The position numbers were made by a program, and so were the translations under genes. The notes below the pieces were generated by a model. That model was not told where the DNA came from. It made no database searches and worked only from the letters and a program-made list of their open reading frames with translations. Below, piece by piece: positions 25,740 to 32,447 of a stretch of DNA of 36,073 nt. The number at the start of each line of letters is the position of its first letter. Position 1 is the stretch's first letter. This stretch comes from DATJWY01 sp035500775 (GTDB lineage: Bacteria > Pseudomonadota > Alphaproteobacteria > Acetobacterales > Acetobacteraceae), in assembly GCA_035500775.1 (NCBI GenBank), contig DATJWY010000086.1:1-36073 (forward strand). The letters run 5' to 3'.

Positions 25740-26504
25740 ATGCGCCTGCATGTCGTGGCGGCCGGCGAGGGCCCGCCGGTGGCGCTGCTCCACGGGCTGT
25801 TCGGCCAGTCGCGCAATTTCGGCGCGTTGCAGCGCCGGTTGGCCGGCTCCTACCGCACGCTCGCGCTCGATCTGCGTAACCATGGCGACAGCCCGCACGC
25901 GCCGGGGATGCGCTATCCGGCGATGGCGGAGGATGTGCTGGAGACGCTGGCGGCGCATGACGCGCTGCCGGCGGCGCTGATCGGCCATTCCATGGGCGGC
26001 AAGACGGCAATGGCGGCGGCGCTGGCGCGGCCGGAGGCGGTCAGCCGGCTGCTGGTCGCCGACATCGCCCCGGTCGCCTACCGGCACGGCAACCATCATA
26101 TCGCCGAGGCGCTGCTGGCATTGCGACCCACCCCGGCGTTGACCCGCGCGGAGGCCGATACGGCGCTGGCCGGGGCGGTGGGCGATCCGGGGGTGCGCGC
26201 CTTCCTGTTGCAGAACCTGCGGTTCGGGGTGGAGGCCGGCTGGCGGATCGGGCTGCGCGAGATCGCTGATGCCATCCCCGATATTGAGGGCTGGGAGGCG
26301 CCGCCCGAGGGGGCGCGCTACGAGGGGCCGGCGCTGTTCGTTTCCGGCGAGCGGTCTTCCTACGTGCTGCCGGAATCCCGGCCGGCGATCCAGGCGCTGT
26401 TCCCGGCGGCGCGGTTCGTCACCGTGAAGGGGGCGGGGCACTGGCTGCACGCGGATAATCCCGAGGGGTTCGCCAGTATCGTCGAGGCGTTTCTTGCCGG
26501 GTGA
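25740..26504 (+). CDS. Alpha/beta-hydrolase, YbfF-type esterase
   Basis: An alpha/beta-hydrolase of 254 residues that closely follows the layout of the E. coli acyl-CoA/ester hydrolase YbfF: LLHGLFGQSRNFG near the start (oxyanion region), LDLRNHGDSP, the nucleophile Ser84 in GHSMGG, Asp108 in VADIAPVAY as the likely acid, and His234 in GAGHWLHAD. The ATG lies 2 bp after the TGA of the reductase, so translation is probably coupled. Activity on short acyl esters or acyl-CoA is inferred from the family; the natural substrate is unknown. It ends 51 bp from the convergent cysteine hydrolase. Confidence 0.9.
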   Translation: MRLHVVAAGEGPPVALLHGLFGQSRNFGALQRRLAGSYRTLALDLRNHGDSPHAPGMRYPAMAEDVLETLAAHDALPAALIGHSMGGKTAMAAALARPEAVSRLLVADIAPVAYRHGNHHIAEALLALRPTPALTRAEADTALAGAVGDPGVRAFLLQNLRFGVEAGWRIGLREIADAIPDIEGWEAPPEGARYEGPALFVSGERSSYVLPESRPAIQALFPAARFVTVKGAGHWLHADNPEGFASIVEAFLAG

Positions 26505-26555
26505 GAGTAGGCGAGGGGCAGCGCTCCTGGCCTTATGAAGTCCGGCGCTTGGTAT

Positions 26556-27200
26556 TCAGCCAGTCAGCCGCTCGATTTCCCGCACCAGCGCATCAGTTGT
26601 TATTTGCCGGCAATACCCACGATTATTGCGCAGCGACCAGGCGTGGCGTTCCTCGCTCAGCGTCGCGCAGGCATCGGTGACGGTCGTGACCAGATAACCG
26701 AGATCGCAGGCATCCCGCACCGCGCTGTCCACGCATTGATCGGTGAGGCAGCCGGCGACGATCAGATAACGCACGCCGAGATTGCGCAGCACGTAATCGA
26801 TGTTGGTGGAGATGAAGACCGAGGATGATGTCTTGGGCAGCACGATCTCGTCCGGACCGGGCTTCAGTTCTTCCACCACCTGGGCGTCCCATGAGCCTTT
26901 CGGGACGTGCATGTCGCTGATCTTGTAATCGAGGCTGCGGTCCCGCCCGTCCTGGGTCAGGCTTTCGATGACGGTGTAGAGCACCTCGATGCCGCCGGCG
27001 CGGCAGGCCTGTTGCAGCCGGCGCATGTTGGGGAGCGCGGTTTCCTCCAGGGTACGGAAGAAGAAGCCGTACCGTTCCTCGCGCTCGGCTTCCGAGAGCC
27101 GCGTGTATCCGGCGCCGTCGCGGCGGCAATTGTAGTTCTGCACGTCGATGAACAGCAGCGCCGCCTGACGCGGCTCGATCTCGACCTCACGGCTCAACAT
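26556..27200 (-). CDS. Isochorismatase-family cysteine hydrolase
   Basis: The 214-residue product has the catalytic triad of the family: Asp19 in LLFIDVQN, Lys123 in VLPKTSSSVF and the nucleophile Cys156 in GCLTDQCVDSAVRDA. This group splits C-N bonds of small amides such as nicotinamide, biuret, N-carbamoyl compounds and ureidoacrylate; the GSWDAQVVEEL and PKTSSSVF segments recall RutB and biuret hydrolase more than true isochorismatases. The ATG at 27200 has a GGAG site. It follows the glutamine synthetase-like gene by 37 bp on the same strand and probably shares its transcript. An amide nitrogen source or gamma-glutamyl product is a reasonable guess for the substrate, not a demonstrated one. 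Confidence 0.9.
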   Translation of the reverse strand: MLSREVEIEPRQAALLFIDVQNYNCRRDGAGYTRLSEAEREERYGFFFRTLEETALPNMRRLQQACRAGGIEVLYTVIESLTQDGRDRSLDYKISDMHVPKGSWDAQVVEELKPGPDEIVLPKTSSSVFISTNIDYVLRNLGVRYLIVAGCLTDQCVDSAVRDACDLGYLVTTVTDACATLSEERHAWSLRNNRGYCRQITTDALVREIERLTG

Positions 27201-27237
27201 GGGCGGCTCCGGTGGCTGGGGCGGAGGGGCGGGCGGC

Positions 27238-28554
27238 TCAATACGCTTCCGCGTAGCGGGCGCAGATCTCCACGTCGCTCAGCCCCTCCAGCGCCGCGAT
27301 CTCGCTGCGCTTGAGTTGCAGGTAGCAGGCGAGGAGTTGCGGCCCGAGCCAGTCATTCGCCGGCTCGGTGGCCTCCAGCGCGTCCAGCGCCGCGCCCAGC
27401 GTGCGCGGCAGCACGCGCACGCCGGTCGCCTGACGCTCCGCCTCGCTCAGCTCCCAGAAGCCGCTGGCCGGTGCGGCCGGCAGGTCGAGCTTGCGGCGCA
27501 GCCCGTCCAGGCCGGCATGCACGATGGCGCCGAGCGCCATGTACGGGCAGGCCGTGGCGTCGGCGACGCGGAACTCGACGTTGAACTGCCGTCCCGCTTC
27601 CTCCTCATCCGCCGGGCGGAAGGTGGGGCAGACGCGCAGCGCCGCGCCGCGATCGCGGTAGCCGAGATTGGCCCAGGTCGGCGCCCAGCGATTCGGCTGC
27701 AGCCGGAAATAGGAGGCAACCGAGGGGGCGGTGATCGCCGAGAGCGCCGGCATGTGGTGCAGGATGCCGGCGACGAAATGGCGCCCGGCCTCGCTCAGGC
27801 CGAAGGGCGCGGCCGGGTCCGGCATCGCCGGGCGATCGTCCTCGTCCACCAGGCTGAAATGGATGTGCGCGCCGTTGCCGATGCCGTCCGGCTTCAGGAT
27901 GGGCGCGAAGATGGCGCGGTGGCCGAGCCGCCAGGCGATGCCGCGCGCCAGCTCGCGCACCATCACCGCCTCGTCCGCGGCGCGCAGGCCGGGGCGCGGC
28001 CCGACCGTCACCTCGAACTGGCGCGGGCCATATTCGGGCAGGAACGAATCGGGGGCGCAGCCGGCGAGGCGGATGGCGGCCATCAGGCTCTCGCCGAACC
28101 GGCCCTGACGGCGGAACATATCGAGCGCGTAGGTGTCGCCCGGCCGTTCCTCGACCCCGGTATAGACGAACTCATGCTCGAAGGCGGCGAGCAGTGTCAG
28201 CCCTGATTCCCGCCGCAGCGAGTCGAGGCCGCGTTGCAGGAAGGCGCGCGGGCAGCATTCCCAGGGCTCGCCCTCGGTCGTCTGGATGTCCGAGAGGTAG
28301 AAGCGTTCGGCGGAGCCGTCATCGAACGGCACCTCGACCTTCGCCGACGGGTCCGGCACCGCCATGAGGTCGCCCTCGGTGCCGAACGGGGTCGCGTAGA
28401 TCGGCCCGAAGGCGGACATCATGATGTTGCTGTGGGTGAGGCCGACACCCTTGGTCATGCGGGAGATGATCTCCGCCTCCGGCACCGCCTTGCCGCGCAC
28501 ATGGCCGGAGAGGTCGCAGACGGCGAAGAAGACCAGCGGGTCCGTGCCGATCAT
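27238..28554 (-). CDS. Glutamine synthetase-family ligase (GlnA/PuuA-like)
   Basis: A glutamine synthetase-fold ligase of 438 residues. The beta-grasp N-domain (VFFAVCDLSGHVRGKAVP) precedes a catalytic domain with AFEHEFVYTG, LPEYGPRQFEV, IGNGAHIHFSL, the LQPNRWAPTWANLGYRDR segment that holds the nucleotide/phosphate arginines, and VEFRVADATACPYMAL, so the metal- and ATP-binding residues look intact. It lacks the adenylylation tyrosine loop that I would expect in housekeeping GlnA, and resembles gamma-glutamylamine ligases (PuuA, GlnT-like). The likely reaction is joining glutamate to an amine other than ammonia. The ATG at 28554 is chosen; a GTG at 28575 is an alternative. It forms an ATGA overlap with the small leader ORF upstream and pairs with the cysteine hydrolase downstream. 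Confidence 0.88.
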   Translation of the reverse strand: MIGTDPLVFFAVCDLSGHVRGKAVPEAEIISRMTKGVGLTHSNIMMSAFGPIYATPFGTEGDLMAVPDPSAKVEVPFDDGSAERFYLSDIQTTEGEPWECCPRAFLQRGLDSLRRESGLTLLAAFEHEFVYTGVEERPGDTYALDMFRRQGRFGESLMAAIRLAGCAPDSFLPEYGPRQFEVTVGPRPGLRAADEAVMVRELARGIAWRLGHRAIFAPILKPDGIGNGAHIHFSLVDEDDRPAMPDPAAPFGLSEAGRHFVAGILHHMPALSAITAPSVASYFRLQPNRWAPTWANLGYRDRGAALRVCPTFRPADEEEAGRQFNVEFRVADATACPYMALGAIVHAGLDGLRRKLDLPAAPASGFWELSEAERQATGVRVLPRTLGAALDALEATEPANDWLGPQLLACYLQLKRSEIAALEGLSDVEICARYAEAY

Positions 28555-28745
28555 GCCCGCGCCCCCGCCTGCCACGCGACGGAGAGGGCCGGAGCGGCTG
28601 CCTGCCGGGGGGAGAGCGTCGCCACATCGTGGCGCGGAGAAAACAACGCCACATCGTGGCGCGGGGAGGACAACGCCGCGATGCGGCGCGGAGAGGGTGA
28701 CGCCGCGATGCGGCGTGGGCGGTCACGCGTCAGAATGGAAGGCAT
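28551..28745 (-). CDS. Possible 64-codon leader peptide with 9-residue repeats
   Basis: From an ATG at 28745 a 64-codon frame runs through the 27-bp tandem array and ends with TGA overlapping the ATG of the ligase gene (ATGA). Since 27 is a multiple of three, the peptide has a 9-residue repeat: SPRRIAALS, SPRHDVALF, SPRHDVATL, then SPRQ. A purine-rich AAGGGGG lies 11 nt upstream. No relative is known to me. It may be a regulatory leader peptide coupled to the ligase, or a chance frame in a structured leader: the hairpin stems are kept by compensating changes while the residues change (Arg-Ile to His-Asp-Val), which favours the nucleic-acid structure as the selected thing. The frame stays open upstream to 28844. 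Confidence 0.3.
   Translation of the reverse strand: MPSILTRDRPRRIAASPSPRRIAALSSPRHDVALFSPRHDVATLSPRQAAAPALSVAWQAGARA
28621..28726 (-). repeat. Tandem array of four 27-bp palindromic units
   Basis: Units start at 28621, 28648, 28675 and 28702 (plus coordinates) with an exact 27-bp period; the last is cut after about 25 bp. Each begins with a 13-bp hairpin: GCCACATCGTGGC in units one and two, GCCGCGATGCGGC in units three and four, followed by a purine-rich spacer (GCGGAGA...). Stem changes between the pairs are compensated, and the 3-bp loop is inverted (ATC against GAT). The array lies 67-172 bp upstream of the ligase ATG. No spacer diversity exists, so it is not a CRISPR array. It may be a multi-site operator or a string of RNA hairpins. 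Confidence 0.9.
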
Positions 28746-28862
28746 CGCGAGTGGAACCCCCTTGTATCCCGTCTTGGCCCTGTCGGCGGCGGGATGCCGC
28801 GCCGCAGGGGGGTAAGACTGCGGCTCGCGGGCCGGTCCTGGCAAGAGCGGGCGGCCCCGCGA

Positions 28863-29318
28863 TCAGCGGAAAACGAGGGCGCGGGAGAGGGGGAAATTGG
28901 CACCGAGGCCGGCGACGGCGCCGGCGGCGACGGCCAGCACCGGATGGTCGTAGCAGAGCGGGACGGTCGCGATCAGCGCCGCGTAGGTGCCGCGGTTGAA
29001 CAGAAAGCCGAGCGAATTGGCGGCGAGGAACAGCGCCCATTGCCGGTGCATCGGCGCGCGCGCCCGGTCGCGGAACGTCCAGACCCGGTTCAGGCCCCAG
29101 TTCGCCGAGGCGGCGACGAAGAAGGCGACGACGCCCGCTCCGTAATGGCCGAGTACCGGGAGCAGGGCATAGACGGTGGCCGTATCGATGAGGAAGCCGA
29201 CGCCGCCGACGCAGCAGAAGCGCAGGAAATGGTCGAGCAGCGTACCGGCGCGCGGCGGGTCTTCCGGCAGGGGAAGGGCGATGGCGGCCTGGTCGGGGGC
29301 GGTCTCGCAGAGATCCAT
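28863..29318 (-). CDS. GtrA-like small membrane protein
   Basis: GtrA-family proteins are small four-span membrane proteins linked to the transfer or flipping of lipid-bound sugars for cell-surface polysaccharides. The 151-residue product has spans at about 30-52, 58-78, 93-112 and 120-142, and the family motif SANWGLNRVWTFRDR between spans two and three. The ATG at 29318 has a GGAG site; an open frame reaching back to 29468 is rejected because it reads through the terminator hairpin of ompA copy 1. No glycosyltransferase partner lies nearby, so its substrate is unknown. After its stop come 308 bp holding the 27-bp array and leader ORF. Confidence 0.88.
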   Translation of the reverse strand: MDLCETAPDQAAIALPLPEDPPRAGTLLDHFLRFCCVGGVGFLIDTATVYALLPVLGHYGAGVVAFFVAASANWGLNRVWTFRDRARAPMHRQWALFLAANSLGFLFNRGTYAALIATVPLCYDHPVLAVAAGAVAGLGANFPLSRALVFR

Positions 29319-29434
29319 GGTGTCTCCGTTTCGTGGCGGTGCGGGGCCGGCGCCTGCAAGCTGGCCCGAACGGAGGCGTGCCGCAACGGGTATTCGCTGT
29401 CCGCTCTCCGGCGAGCGGAACTCCGGACATGCAA

Positions 29435-29456
29435 AGGGGCGCCTTTCGGCGCCCCT
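29435..29456 (-). terminator. Intrinsic terminator of ompA copy 1
   Basis: On the minus strand AGGGGCGCC pairs with GGCGCCCCT around a GAAA tetraloop, followed by TTTGC. It lies 28 bp after the stop codon. The same hairpin follows ompA copy 2 twice. Confidence 0.8.
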
Positions 29457-29483
29457 CGCTTCGTCCACCGTGTGTGGCCGGGA

Positions 29484-30584
29484 TCAGTGCAGGATGATCT
29501 CGACGCGGCGGTTCTGCGGCTCGCGCACGCCCTTGGCGGTCGGCACCAGCGGGTTGCTCTCGCCATAGCCGTGGATGAGGATCTCGTTCCGGGGCACGCC
29601 GTCGCGGACCAACTCGGCTTCCACGCTCTGAGCGCGGCGGACGGAGAGGCGCTGGTTGTAGGCGGCGGTGCCGGAGAGGTCGGTGTAGCCGTTGACCTCG
29701 ATGCGGGTGGTCTGCACGTGGGTCGAGGCCTGCGCCGCCTCGCCGATGATCTGCCGCGCGCGGGCGGTCAGGTCGGCGCGATCCCAGTCGAAGAACACGA
29801 GGTAGGTGCGCGCGGGCTCCGGCGCCGGGGCGGCGACGGGGGCCGGCGGGGCCGGCGGCGGCGGCGGGGCCGGCTGATAGAAGGCGTAGCGCAGGCCCAC
29901 GATGAACTGGTGGTTGAAGTCGTCGGACAGGTCCACGTTGCCCTTGCCCACGCCACCCGGGCCGTAATGCGTGCCGCTATAGGCGGGCTGGTTCAGGGTG
30001 CCGAGGAAGCGATATTCCGCGGTGACGTCCAGGCCCGGCACCCAGGGGAGCGGGTAGGCGGCACCGATGATGCCCTGATAGGCGAAGTTGCCGTTGGTGC
30101 CGCCGGCGCGGAAGACCGTGTTGGTGCCCGTGCTGGTGAGTGGGCTCAGGTGAGACCACTCATAGCCCACGCCGACGCCGACATACGGGGTGATGCCACC
30201 CATATCGACGCCGAACTGCTGCATGTCGATGTCGTACAGGACGTTGACGAGCACACCGTAATCTTCCTGGTGCCCGGTCGTGCTGGTCGGCAGCCTGGTG
30301 CCAGCGAAGTTATTGATGGTGTTGTAGATGTAGTTGCCCTCGAGTTCGACGCGAAGGCCGTTACCAAGCCCGTAACCAACGCTGACCTGGGTATTGAAGC
30401 CCGAGCCAAAGCGATACGTCCCGCTGCCTTGGCGCGCCACGGGCGAAATGCTGGCGGATTCGTTCTGCTTGATGTTGTAGCCGGCGCCGAGGCTCACATA
30501 GGGGCCGGTGATCGGCTGAGCCAACGCGGCCACCGGTGCGGCCGTGAGCAGTGTGGTCGCCAGGAGTGCAATGCGTTTCCGCAT
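29484..30584 (-). CDS. OmpA-family outer membrane protein, copy 1
   Basis: A 366-residue outer membrane protein. The ATG at 30584 has an AAGGA site and starts a signal peptide (MRKRIALLATTLLTAAPVAALA, cleavage before QP). Residues of about 23-245 form the eight-strand barrel (ITGPYVSLGAGYNIKQNE, LRVELEGNYIYN, TPYVGVGVGYEW, VTAEYRFLG, HQFIVGLRYAF). A Pro/Ala linker leads to the OmpA peptidoglycan-binding domain (YLVFFDWDRADLT onward) with the Asp in NGYTD and the Arg in NRRVEI that contact diaminopimelate. It tethers the outer membrane to the wall made by the dcw products. The paralogue directly upstream is very similar. It is likely transcribed alone, with its own leader and terminator. Confidence 0.94.
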   Translation of the reverse strand: MRKRIALLATTLLTAAPVAALAQPITGPYVSLGAGYNIKQNESASISPVARQGSGTYRFGSGFNTQVSVGYGLGNGLRVELEGNYIYNTINNFAGTRLPTSTTGHQEDYGVLVNVLYDIDMQQFGVDMGGITPYVGVGVGYEWSHLSPLTSTGTNTVFRAGGTNGNFAYQGIIGAAYPLPWVPGLDVTAEYRFLGTLNQPAYSGTHYGPGGVGKGNVDLSDDFNHQFIVGLRYAFYQPAPPPPPAPPAPVAAPAPEPARTYLVFFDWDRADLTARARQIIGEAAQASTHVQTTRIEVNGYTDLSGTAAYNQRLSVRRAQSVEAELVRDGVPRNEILIHGYGESNPLVPTAKGVREPQNRRVEIILH

Positions 30585-30743
30585 GTCGTTAGGTCCTTCA
30601 TATCGTACGCGAGGTGTCGCGCTCCGACACGTTCGGAACGCGCCGCGCGGGCAGTTACGTAAAAGCATGGATTCGAGGCTTGTTGCTCTAAAACTCCGCA
30701 ATATCTGCCGTGTGGTGCGCGAAGCTCATTTCGTGTAGCAAAA
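30585..30743 (-). promoter_or_regulatory. Conserved leader/promoter region of ompA copy 1
   Basis: This 159-bp block is almost the same as 31997-32155 upstream of copy 2, including the palindromes CGTTCGGAACG and TGTCGCGCTCCGACA close to the Shine-Dalgarno and the segment TTGCGGAGTTTTAGAGC. The palindromes would form 5'-UTR hairpins of the kind that stabilise ompA-type mRNAs. A promoter must lie inside or just upstream, but I cannot fix the -10 with confidence. Confidence 0.5.
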
Positions 30744-30883
30744 GATGCCGGATATGCAAAGGGGCGCCTTTCGGCGCCCTCGCTTCGTCCACCGTGTGGC
30801 CGGGATCAGTGAAAGATGCCGGATATGCAAAGGGGCGCCTTTCGGCGCCCCTCGCTTCGTCCTCCGTGTGGCCGGGATCAGTG
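30741..30883 (-). repeat. 71-bp tandem duplication of the copy 2 terminator region
   Basis: The block 30741-30811 is repeated at 30812-30883 with very few changes. Each carries the terminator hairpin, a CTTCGTCC...CCGTGTGGCCGGGATCAGTG tail and the TCA that is the stop codon of ompA copy 2; in the outer unit that stop codon is a fossil with only its last His codon. It therefore arose by duplication of the 3' end of the gene. Confidence 0.85.
30761..30852 (-). terminator. Two consecutive terminators of ompA copy 2
   Basis: The inner hairpin (30852-30831, AGGGGCGCC/GGCGCCCCT, GAAA loop) is intact and followed by TTTGC. The outer one (30780-30761) has lost one C of the stem (GGGGCGCC against GGCGCCCT), leaving an imperfect but still strong hairpin. 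Together they separate copy 2 from the leader of copy 1. Confidence 0.75.
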
Positions 30884-31996
30884 CAGGATGATCTCGACGC
30901 GGCGGTTCTGCGGCTCGCGCACGCCCTTGGCGGTCGGCACCAGCGGGTTGCTCTCGCCATAGCCGTGGATGAGGATCTCGTTCCGGGGCACGCCGTCGCG
31001 GACCAGCTCGGCCTCCACGCTCTGGGCGCGGCGGACGGAGAGGCGCTGGTTGTAAGCGGCGGTGCCGGAAAGGTCGGTGTAGCCGTTGACCTCGATGCGG
31101 GTGGTCTCCACGTGGGTCGAGGCCTGCGCCGCCTCGGCGATGATCTGCCGCGCGCGGGCGGTCAGGTCGGCGCGATCCCAGTCGAAGAACACGAGATAGG
31201 TCCGCGCGGGCGCCGGCGCCGGGGCGGCGACGGGGGCCGGCGGGGCCGGCGGCGGCGGGGCCGGCTGATAGAAGGCGTAGCGCAGGCCCACGATGAACTG
31301 GTGGTTGAGGTCTTCGCCCAGGTCTACTTTGCTCTTGCTCACGCCCAACGGGCCGTAGCGCGTGCCGCTGTAGGACCCGTTGTTCACGTTGCCGACGAAG
31401 CGGTATTCCGCAGTGACGTCCAGGCCCGGCACCCAGGGGAGCGGGTAGGCGACACCGATGATGCCCTGATAGGCGAAGCCGCCATTGGTGCCACCGGCGT
31501 GGAAGACCGTGTTGGCGCCCGTGCTGGTGAGCGGGCCCAGGTGGATCCAGTCATAGCCCACGCCGACGCCGACATACGGGGTCACGCCACCCGTATCGAC
31601 CCCGTACTCCTGCGTGTTAATGTCGTACAGGACGTTGACGAACAGGCCGTAATCTTCCTGGTGGCCAGTCGAAGCCGTCGGTCGGGGGGTGTGAACGAAG
31701 TTGTTAACATCGTTGTAGATGTAGTTACCCTCGAGTTCGACGCGAAGGCCGTTGCCGAGACCGTAACCAGCGCTGGCCTGGACATTGAATCCGTTGCCCC
31801 AGCGGTACGTTCCGCTATTTTGGGTGGCCTCGCGCGAAATATTGCGGCTTGTGTTCTCGATAGTGGCGCCTTCGTTCTGCTTGATGTTGTAGCCGGAACC
31901 GAGGCTGACATAGGGGCCGGTGATCGGCTGAGCCAACGCGGCCACGGGTGCTGCCGTGAGCAGTGTGGTCGTCAGGAGTGCGATGCGCTTCCGCAT
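30878..31996 (-). CDS. OmpA-family outer membrane protein, copy 2
   Basis: A 372-residue paralogue of the gene downstream. Signal peptide, barrel strands, Pro-rich linker and peptidoglycan-binding domain match copy 1. The last 110 residues differ only at three places that I can see (Glu/Ala before PARTY, Gly/Ala in IIxEAA, Gln/Glu in HVxTT). The barrel differs mainly in loops: copy 2 has a longer first loop with ENTSRNISREATQNSG where copy 1 has ISPVARQGSG, and different residues after NNF and around the YSGT segment. This is the pattern expected of surface-exposed loops under selection. The ATG at 31996 follows AAGGA. No gene lies between its leader and 32447. Confidence 0.94.
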   Translation of the reverse strand: MRKRIALLTTTLLTAAPVAALAQPITGPYVSLGSGYNIKQNEGATIENTSRNISREATQNSGTYRWGNGFNVQASAGYGLGNGLRVELEGNYIYNDVNNFVHTPRPTASTGHQEDYGLFVNVLYDINTQEYGVDTGGVTPYVGVGVGYDWIHLGPLTSTGANTVFHAGGTNGGFAYQGIIGVAYPLPWVPGLDVTAEYRFVGNVNNGSYSGTRYGPLGVSKSKVDLGEDLNHQFIVGLRYAFYQPAPPPPAPPAPVAAPAPAPARTYLVFFDWDRADLTARARQIIAEAAQASTHVETTRIEVNGYTDLSGTAAYNQRLSVRRAQSVEAELVRDGVPRNEILIHGYGESNPLVPTAKGVREPQNRRVEIILH

Positions 31997-32155
31997 GTCG
32001 TTGGATCCTTCATGTCGTTCGCGAGGTGTCACGCTCCGACACGTTCGGAACGCGCCGCGCGGGCAGTTACGTAAAAGCATGGATTCGAGGCTCGTTGCTC
32101 TAAAACTCCGCAATGTCTGCCCTGTGGTGCGCGAAGCTTAGCTTGTGTAGCAAAA
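31997..32155 (-). promoter_or_regulatory. Conserved leader/promoter region of ompA copy 2
   Basis: Homologous to 30585-30743, sharing the TTTTGCTACAC edge, the TTGCGGAGTTTTAGAGC block, TTTTACGTAACTGCCCG and the CGTTCGGAACG palindrome. The similarity stops at about 32155, which marks the outer edge of the duplicated unit. Confidence 0.5.
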
Positions 32156-32447
32156 AGGCAACACGCATCCAGGTCGGCCTCGTTTCGACCACAATTATCT
32201 GTTGATTTACTCTCGCCGTGCTCCCGGCTCTGTACGGGGGGCGCCCGCTCCGGGCGGGGCCGGCCTGACCGGCGGCCCGCGGGATGCCCGCCCCTGCGCG
32301 GCGACCCGGCGAAATTCCACCTTTGCTCGCCTGGCGGGCGGCAGGCGCCGAACGTCTCACCACACGCGGCGGCGCCGCCGGCCCCGGTAGCGAAGGTCAT
32401 CCGGCGCTCACGCGCAAGAAACATTCCCCGTATCCGGCGCCGCCGGC
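32156..32447. other. Intergenic stretch with no supported gene
   Basis: These 292 bp separate the duplicated ompA unit from the CinA-domain gene. A 45-bp AT-richer part (about 32185-32215) could hold a promoter for ompA copy 2. The rest is very GC-rich with several short inverted repeats (GGCGGCGCCGCC near 32370) that may end the transcript of the CinA-domain gene. No ORF with protein-like composition, tRNA or known motif was seen. Confidence 0.5.

Larger units (their letters stand above)
29424..32155 (-). repeat. Tandem duplication of an ompA-type gene with leader and terminator
   Basis: Two units of about 1.3 kb stand in tandem: unit 1 about 29424-30743 and unit 2 about 30812-32155. Each holds a terminator hairpin, an OmpA-family gene and a conserved leader of about 160 bp. 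The leaders and the 3' third of the genes are nearly identical while the barrel regions differ, so the duplication is older than the near-identity of its ends suggests, or those ends have been kept alike by gene conversion. Confidence 0.9.

Noticed and set aside
28621..28726. Possible CRISPR array
   Set aside because: The 27-bp units are contiguous repeats with no unique spacers, and no cas genes occur in the window.
29319..29468. N-terminal extension of the GtrA-like protein
   Set aside because: It would translate the ompA terminator; the ATG at 29318 has a good ribosome site and begins just before the first span.
30688..30960. Small minus-strand ORF covering the duplicated terminators
   Set aside because: Its peptide merely translates the 71-bp repeat and part of ompA copy 2 in another frame.
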